Shown here: one piece after another, positions 61,225 to 64,000 of the stretch
Layout of the letters: each line of letters begins with the position of its first letter
Position numbering within the stretch: the stretch's first letter is position 1
Assembly (NCBI RefSeq): GCF_009901565.1
Contig: NZ_WXEW01000002.1
Location: 558,001-622,000 of the forward strand
Length of the DNA: 64,000 bases
Direction: 5' to 3'
Source: Herbidospora solisilvae
Lineage (GTDB): Bacteria; Actinomycetota; Actinomycetes; Streptosporangiales; Streptosporangiaceae
Position numbers and translations under genes: made by a program
Notes under the pieces: generated by a model
Database searches by the model: none
The model's input: the letters and a program-made list of their open reading frames with translations, nothing else
What the model was told of the DNA's origin: nothing

Positions 61225-61788
61225 GTGCCTTCGATTCCGCAGCCCCTGGTGCCCGACGACGACGGGCGCGCCGACGCCGCGCTGGCCGCGACGCTGGCCG
61301 GCTTCCAGACTGGGGCCGCCACGGTCGCCGACGTGCTGACCGCCCTGGGGCCCGCGCGGCTGCTCGTGCCCGTCGTGGCGCTCCTCACCGAGGCCGAGGT
61401 CGGCGAAGACGGGCTCAAGCGCGAGAAGGAGAGCGAGATGGCCCTGCCCAAGCTCGTCGGGCAGGACGGGCGGATGGCCGTGCTCGCGTTCACCGGGGTC
61501 GAGGCGCTCACCCGGTGGCGGGCCGACGCGCGGCCCATCCAGGCCTCCGCGTCGCAGGTCTGCAAGGCGGCCGTGCACGAGCAGGCCGCGGCCGTGGTCA
61601 TCGACGTCGCGGGCCCGGCGCCGTTCGCGGTCGAGGGCTCCATGCTGCACGCCATGGCCGCCATCGAGGACGCCGCCGCCCGCAGGAGCCTCGACGTCGA
61701 CGTGCCGGGGGTGACGGTGGCCCGCTTCGAGGCCGAGCCGCCGAAGAAGAAGAGCTGGTGGCGCCGCAAGGGCTCTCCACAGTCGTGA
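61225..61788 (+). CDS. SseB family protein
   Basis: A 187-aa protein with the SseB-type core (LLVPVVALLTEAEVGEDGLKREKESEMALPKLVGQDGRMAVLAFTGVEALTRW) and a basic C-terminus KKKSWWRRKG. SseB-like proteins in actinomycetes are of unknown function and not necessarily secretion factors. TATCCT lies 8 nt before the GTG, suggesting leaderless expression. Confidence 0.82.
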   Translation: MPSIPQPLVPDDDGRADAALAATLAGFQTGAATVADVLTALGPARLLVPVVALLTEAEVGEDGLKREKESEMALPKLVGQDGRMAVLAFTGVEALTRWRADARPIQASASQVCKAAVHEQAAAVVIDVAGPAPFAVEGSMLHAMAAIEDAAARRSLDVDVPGVTVARFEAEPPKKKSWWRRKGSPQS

Positions 61789-61859
61789 GACGCAGGGGTT
61801 TCCACACTCGTAACGCGCCTCGGGACCGCGCACGCCGATGAGGGGTTAGGGTCGGCCGC

Positions 61860-62519
61860 GTGTCGTCTTGGGGGCTGCTCGTGCTGCTCGGCGTGGTCGC
61901 CGGGCGTTACGCGCGTGAGCTCGCCGGAGGGTTCACGCCCGAGCCCGACGACACCCGCAAAGAGGCGCGGGCGGCGTTACGCCACACCGTCGGCGTCGTG
62001 CCGGTCCCGCGGCGGCCCTTCGTCGTCGAGGGGGTCACGGGGCTGCTGTTCGGGGTCCTCGCCTGGCGCTACGCCGCGACGCCCGAGCTGGTCCCCGCGC
62101 TGCTGCTGGCGGCCTGGGCCGGAGTGGTGCTCACGGTCACCGACCTGCGCACATGGCGGCTGCCCGACGTCGTTACGCTGCCCGCCTATCCGGTCCTGCT
62201 GGCCGCCCTCGCCCCCACCGGGCGGCTGATGGTCGCCACGGCCTGCGGGCTGGCGATGGCCGGGATCTATCTCGTCCTGTGGTTCGGGCGGCCCTCGGGG
62301 ATCGGGTTCGGCGACGTGAAGCTCGCGGGGCTGGTCGGGCTCGTCTCCGGAGCGGTCAGCGTCGACGCCGCCATCGTCGCCGGAGTGGGCGGGCAACTGC
62401 TCGGCGGGCTCTGGGCATTAGGGCTGCTTATCACCCGGAAAGGCACCCGGACCAGCGAGTTCCCCTTCGGTCCCGCTATGATCGCGGGCGCGCTGGCGGC
62501 TCTGCTGGCGGGAGCTTAA
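61860..62519 (+). CDS. Prepilin peptidase, A24 family
   Basis: A 219-aa membrane protease with about seven helices. The catalytic Asps are Asp-95 ([11 protein letters not shown]) and Asp-152 (GFGDVK). The N-terminal cysteine-rich methylase domain of PilD is not present. It may process Flp/Tad-type prepilins; no pilus genes are in this window. TAGGGT is 7 nt before the GTG. It precedes aroC by 25 bp, a layout common in actinomycetes. Confidence 0.87.
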   Translation: MSSWGLLVLLGVVAGRYARELAGGFTPEPDDTRKEARAALRHTVGVVPVPRRPFVVEGVTGLLFGVLAWRYAATPELVPALLLAAWAGVVLTVTDLRTWRLPDVVTLPAYPVLLAALAPTGRLMVATACGLAMAGIYLVLWFGRPSGIGFGDVKLAGLVGLVSGAVSVDAAIVAGVGGQLLGGLWALGLLITRKGTRTSEFPFGPAMIAGALAALLAGA

Positions 62520-62544
62520 CCGCACATCTGAAAGACTTGGTCCC

Positions 62545-63723
62545 ATGCTGCGCTGGTTGACCGCCGGGGAGTCCCACGGCCCCGAACTCATCGCGATCCT
62601 CGAGGGCCTGCCCGCCGGGGTCGAGATCACCACATCCGAGCTCGAAGAGGCGCTGCGCCGCCGGCGTCTCGGCTACGGGCGCGGCGCCCGCATGAAGTTC
62701 GAGCAAGACGAACTGACCATCTCGGGCGGCGTCCGCCACGGCCGCACGCTCGGGTCGCCGGTCGCCATCCGCGTCGGCAACACCGAGTGGCCCAAGTGGG
62801 AGCAGGTGATGGCGGCCGACCCGGTCGACCCCGCCGTCCTCGAAGGGCTCGCCCGCAACGCCCCCCGGTCGCGCCCCCGCCCCGGCCACGCCGACCTGGC
62901 CGGCATGCAGAAATACGGCTTCGACGACGCCCGGCCCGTCCTCGACCGGGCCAGCGCCCGTGAGACGGCCGCCCGGGTGGCGCTCGGCCAGGTCGCCAAG
63001 AACTTCCTCAAGCAGGCCCTCGGCGTCGAGATCGTCAGCCACGTCCTGTCGATCGGGTCGGCCGCGACCCCGTCGATCGAGCTGCCCACCCCCGCCGACC
63101 TGGCCCGCATCGACGACGACCCGGTCCGCTGCTTCGACCCCGAGGGCAGCGCGGCGATGGTCGCCGAGATCGACAAGGCCCACAAGGAGGGCGACACCCT
63201 CGGCGGCGTCGTCGAGGTCGTCGTCTACGGCCTGCCGCCGGGCCTCGGCAGCTACACCCACTGGGACCGCCGCCTCGACGCGCGCCTCGCCGCCGCCCTC
63301 ATGGGCATCCAGGCGATCAAGGGCGTCGGCGTCGGCGACGGCTTCGAGACCGCCCGCCGTCCCGGCTCACGGGCCCACGACGAGATCGAGAACACCGAGA
63401 ACGGCGTCCGGCGCATCACCAACCGGGCCGGCGGCGTCGAGGGCGGCATGACCAACGGCGAGCCGCTGCGGGTCAGCGCCGCCATGAAGCCGATCTCGAC
63501 CGTGCCGCGGGCGCTGGCCACCATCGACGTCGTGACCGGCGAGGCCGCCAAGGCCCACCACGAGCGCTCCGACGTGTGCGCCGTGCCGGCCGCCGCGATC
63601 GTCGCCGAGGCCATGGTCGCGCTGGTGCTGGCCGACGCCGCCGTCGAGAAGTTCGGCGGCGACTCCGTCGAGGAGGTGGCCCGCAACGTCTCCGGCTACC
63701 TGTCCTCGCTGATCATCAAGTAG
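62545..63723 (+). CDS. aroC: Chorismate synthase
   Basis: A 392-aa FMN-dependent enzyme that makes chorismate from [25 protein letters not shown] opens the protein, [22 protein letters not shown], the [14 protein letters not shown] signature and the [18 protein letters not shown]-terminal motif are all present. It leads the aromatic biosynthesis operon with aroK next. Confidence 0.97.
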   Translation: MLRWLTAGESHGPELIAILEGLPAGVEITTSELEEALRRRRLGYGRGARMKFEQDELTISGGVRHGRTLGSPVAIRVGNTEWPKWEQVMAADPVDPAVLEGLARNAPRSRPRPGHADLAGMQKYGFDDARPVLDRASARETAARVALGQVAKNFLKQALGVEIVSHVLSIGSAATPSIELPTPADLARIDDDPVRCFDPEGSAAMVAEIDKAHKEGDTLGGVVEVVVYGLPPGLGSYTHWDRRLDARLAAALMGIQAIKGVGVGDGFETARRPGSRAHDEIENTENGVRRITNRAGGVEGGMTNGEPLRVSAAMKPISTVPRALATIDVVTGEAAKAHHERSDVCAVPAAAIVAEAMVALVLADAAVEKFGGDSVEEVARNVSGYLSSLIIK

Positions 63724-63733
63724 GGGAGCGTCC

Positions 63734-64000
63734 ATGCCTGTCGTGGTGTTGATCGGCCCGCCGGGATCCGGCAAGTCGACCACCGGCGAACTGCTGGCCG
63801 AGCGCCTCGGCGTCGCCTTCCGCGACACCGACGCCGACGTCGAGCAGGTCGCGGGCAAGCCCATCGGCGAGATCTTCTTCGACGACGGCGAAGAGGCCTT
63901 CCGCGCCCTCGAGGCGGCGGCGGTCGGGAAGGCGCTGGCCGAACACGAGGGGGTGCTGTCGCTCGGCGGCGGCTCGATCCTCGACGCCGCGACCCGCGAA
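63734..64000 (+). CDS. aroK: Shikimate kinase (5' part, runs off the right edge)
   Basis: The first 89 codons are visible: P-loop GPPGSGKST at residues 8-16, [18 protein letters not shown] (shikimate-binding Asp) and GGGSILD. GGGGAG lies 6-7 nt before the ATG. Follows aroC by 10 bp. Confidence 0.95.
   Translation, partial: MPVVVLIGPPGSGKSTTGELLAERLGVAFRDTDADVEQVAGKPIGEIFFDDGEEAFRALEAAAVGKALAEHEGVLSLGGGSILDAATRE

Overview
The window is about 72% GC (estimate by eye) and densely coded, with nearly every codon ending in G or C. A WhiB-family regulator, ECF sigma factors, a PknB-type kinase, an actinobacterial cysteine leader peptide, GTG/TTG starts and many apparently leaderless promoters point to an actinomycete. 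My best guess is the Streptosporangiales (Nonomuraea/Streptosporangium-like). No tRNA, rRNA, CRISPR array, transposase or prophage gene was found, so this looks like ordinary chromosome.

Layout. 1-1300: a ureohydrolase behind a class-I guanidine (ykkC) riboswitch, best read as guanidine hydrolase. 1373-4458: AidB-like acyl-CoA dehydrogenase divergent from an ECF sigma factor and its putative anti-sigma partner. 4460-8656: ankyrin/HEAT protein, DedA, a DUF1707/LiaF-like protein, a SigE-type sigma factor and its membrane partner. 8658-12252: sulfate assimilation (sir, zinc-ribbon peptide, cysH, sirohydrochlorin chelatase) read leftward from a cysteine leader peptide and attenuator. 12252-16933: YihY, ZTP riboswitch plus glyA, a non-coding block with a 140-bp tandem duplication, an upstream ORF plus rsgA, and a phosphoribosyltransferase. 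16958-26816: a chimeric relic of a second cytochrome bd locus, WhiB, an iron-box-controlled sucrase/ferredoxin-like gene, glpD divergent from an alkyl-DHAP-synthase-like oxidase, a phosphoesterase, a small family-A polymerase and an MFS exporter. 26859-42015: PknB-type kinase, then a nucleobase catabolism block: an AllF-AllG fusion, AllH (DUF2877), a divergent PucR regulator, an NCS2 permease and a three-subunit molybdenum hydroxylase, followed by intact cydAB. 42608-54916: polysaccharide deacetylase lipoprotein, CoxG-like protein, DsbA-like protein, hyuAB, small DUF and kinase genes, a CoA-transferase with a fused carboxyltransferase, and two unrecognised genes. 54967-64000: omega-amidase-like nitrilase, DUF418, aminotransferase, C45 peptidase, carbamate kinase plus a barbiturase/cyanurate-hydrolase family enzyme, SseB, prepilin peptidase, aroC and the start of aroK.

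How it works together. The most striking theme is nitrogen scavenging spread over the window: guanidine hydrolase, a nucleobase permease with a Mo-hydroxylase, PucR, an AllFGH-type carbamoyltransferase, hydantoinase/oxoprolinase, a ring-opening amidohydrolase and carbamate kinase. Together they could form a phosphorolytic, ATP-yielding route from a pyrimidine or purine ring to carbamoyl phosphate; this is inference. A second theme is RNA-level control: guanidine-I and ZTP riboswitches, a cysteine attenuator and an rsgA upstream ORF lie within 15 kb. A third is genome remodelling: the cydA::cydB relic, a duplicated pucR 3' end with purely synonymous differences, and the tandem duplication.
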